Assembly: GCA_030621975.1 (NCBI GenBank)
Contig: JAUXGQ010000117.1
Coordinates: 1 to 6,131 of the forward strand
Direction of reading: 5' to 3'
DNA from: Gammaproteobacteria bacterium
Lineage (GTDB): Bacteria > Pseudomonadota > Gammaproteobacteria > Chromatiales > Chromatiaceae
DNA: 6,131 bases
Below, piece after piece: positions 5,293 to 6,131 of this stretch. The position numbers and the translations under genes were made by a program. Below the pieces are notes generated by a model, which searched no databases, was not told where the DNA came from, and worked only from the letters and a program-made list of their open reading frames with translations. Each line of letters opens with the position of its first letter. Within the stretch, counting starts at the first letter, position 1.

Positions 5293-6036
5293 ATGCGGCC
5301 CCTTTTTCTGCTTTGTTGTCTGTTGCTTGCCGCAAAGGTTGTTGCGGCCCCGGCGGTAACCTTTTCGAGTCCCGTGGAACGGGTGCCCGTGCTGGAACTG
5401 TATACGTCCCATGGCTGCAGCAGTTGCCCACCAGCCGATGCCTGGCTGCGACGGTTCGTGAGCCACACCGGTTTGTGGAATCAGGTTGTTCCCATGGCAT
5501 TCCACGTTGACTACTGGGACGGGCTCGGATGGCCGGACCAGTTTGCTTCGGCCGCTTTCAGCAAACGCCAGCGGGACTACCGGAAAACGGGACGGATCCG
5601 TTCCGTGTACACCCCGGGCTTCGTGGTGGATGGTCAGGAATGGCGCGGTTGGTTTCGTGGCGGCAGGCCGGATCTGGGTGCCGGGCGCGCAGTGGGTCGA
5701 TTGGAACTCCAGGCCGATCCGGGGGGAGAGGCGACCCTGCGCTTCGCGCCGACCGGCTCCCGCAAGGAGCGGTTCACCGCACACCTCGCGGTACTTGGCT
5801 TTGGATTATCCAGCAGCATTGGTTCCGGTGAGAACGCAGGCCACACCCTGGAAGAGGATTTCGTTGTGCTGGGGGTAAGCAGCGGTGAGGTCCGTGCTGC
5901 GGATGCCGATCTGGTCTGGACCCTGGACTGGCCGAAAGCCAGGCCGGCCCGGACGACGCGTCGCGCGCTGGCGGCCTGGGTCAGTGTGGAGGACGATCCG
6001 GCGCCCGTACAAGCGGTAGGCGGCTGGTTGCCCTGA
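5293..6036 (+). CDS. DUF1223 family secreted protein with thioredoxin-like CxxC
   Basis: A 247-residue precursor. Residues 1-19 form a signal peptide (MRPLFLLCC, hydrophobic core, then VAA before P20), so the mature protein should be periplasmic. The family core follows: LELYTSHGCSSCPPADAWL with C42 and C45 as a CxxC pair, FHVDYWDGLGWPDQFAS (70-86), and VYTPGFVVDG (105-114), where T107-P108 resembles the cis-proline loop of thioredoxin folds. The C-terminal half is a less conserved, probably beta-rich region. The length is usual for DUF1223. A thiol-redox role is inferred from the motif; no substrate is known for the family. The ATG at 5293 has AGGAG eight bases upstream (5280-5284). The gene is probably transcribed alone, with a REP unit just before it. 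Confidence 0.9.
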   Translation: MRPLFLLCCLLLAAKVVAAPAVTFSSPVERVPVLELYTSHGCSSCPPADAWLRRFVSHTGLWNQVVPMAFHVDYWDGLGWPDQFASAAFSKRQRDYRKTGRIRSVYTPGFVVDGQEWRGWFRGGRPDLGAGRAVGRLELQADPGGEATLRFAPTGSRKERFTAHLAVLGFGLSSSIGSGENAGHTLEEDFVVLGVSSGEVRAADADLVWTLDWPKARPARTTRRALAAWVSVEDDPAPVQAVGGWLP

Positions 6037-6046
6037 GCTTTTATAG

Positions 6047-6081
6047 ACAGGATTAACAGGATTTCACAGGATTGACAGGAT
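6047..6081 (+). repeat. Short tandem array of four ACAGGAT units
   Basis: ACAGGAT starts at 6047, 6056, 6066 and 6075, giving steps of 9, 10 and 9 bases, with TTA, TTTC and TTG as the variable joints. It begins 10 bases after the DUF1223 stop. The units are too short and close for CRISPR. Similar ACAGGATT-type arrays occur between genes in many bacteria; their role is unclear. Confidence 0.6.
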
Positions 6082-6087
6082 ATTGAT

Positions 6088-6131
6088 ATGTGCCTTCCGG
6101 ATGCAGAGGCTACCGAGAGGACTATCGGGTA
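6088..6131 (+). CDS. Possible start of a further gene, cut by the window edge
   Basis: From an ATG at 6088 the frame stays open to the window end (MCLPDAEATERTIG). The last ACAGGAT unit offers an AGGA seven bases upstream as a ribosome binding site. Fourteen codons are too few to tell a real gene from chance, and no family can be named. Confidence 0.2.
   Translation, partial: MCLPDAEATERTIG

Noticed and set aside
5293..5340. Lipoprotein signal in the DUF1223 protein because of Cys8 and Cys9
   Set aside because: The cysteines lie too early and inside the hydrophobic core; an ordinary cleavage site near residue 19 fits better.
5254..5784. Minus-strand open frame of 176 codons opposite the DUF1223 gene
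   Set aside because: It overlaps a gene with a clear family match, signal peptide and ribosome binding site; its translation shows no domain.
6047..6081. CRISPR array
   Set aside because: Units are 7-10 bases with almost no spacers.

Overview
The window looks like a chromosomal stretch of a moderately GC-rich proteobacterium, most likely a gammaproteobacterium. This rests on the gene families present (a Pat-type acyltransferase, a DUF1223 periplasmic protein, a SUMF1-fold protein) and on REP-type palindromes with a GTAG head. The genus cannot be told from the sequence. No rRNA, tRNA, CRISPR array or complete insertion sequence is visible.

Left part (1-1830). A fold-back element of about 165 bp (MITE-like, 4-168) sits exactly on the stop codon of a leftward gene for a SUMF1/FGE-fold protein (166-960). 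That gene's 5' end and upstream region are repeated, diverged, about 790 bp further right: copy A is 877-1054 and copy B is 1664-1826. Copy B keeps only the first ~23 codons of a second SUMF1-like gene. Between the copies lies a leftward two-gene cassette: a ribbon-helix-helix protein (1298-1585) overlapping by one base with a small coiled-coil protein (1092-1298). The cassette has its own promoter and a strong ribosome binding site. Each repeat copy carries the same rightward promoter (TTTACA, 16 bp, TATGAT). Copy B should drive the large gene that follows. Copy A points antisense into the cassette.

Centre (1879-4593). A large gene encodes a Pat-type protein: an NDP-forming acyl-CoA synthetase-like region fused to a C-terminal GNAT acetyltransferase. 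The phospho-histidine position of the synthetase region is glutamine, so protein acylation (regulation) is a better guess than acyl-CoA synthesis.

Right part (4594-6131). A pair of inverted REP units (4631-4713) probably also ends pat transcription. Then come a small charged protein of unknown function (4793-5206), a single REP unit of the same type with a changed but still paired stem (5239-5267), and a secreted DUF1223 protein with a thioredoxin-like CxxC (5293-6036). A short ACAGGAT-type tandem array follows, and possibly the first codons of another gene.

The genes do not form one obvious pathway. The most unusual part is the rearranged 877-1826 region, where a small regulatory-looking cassette lies between two diverged copies of a SUMF1-gene 5' region.
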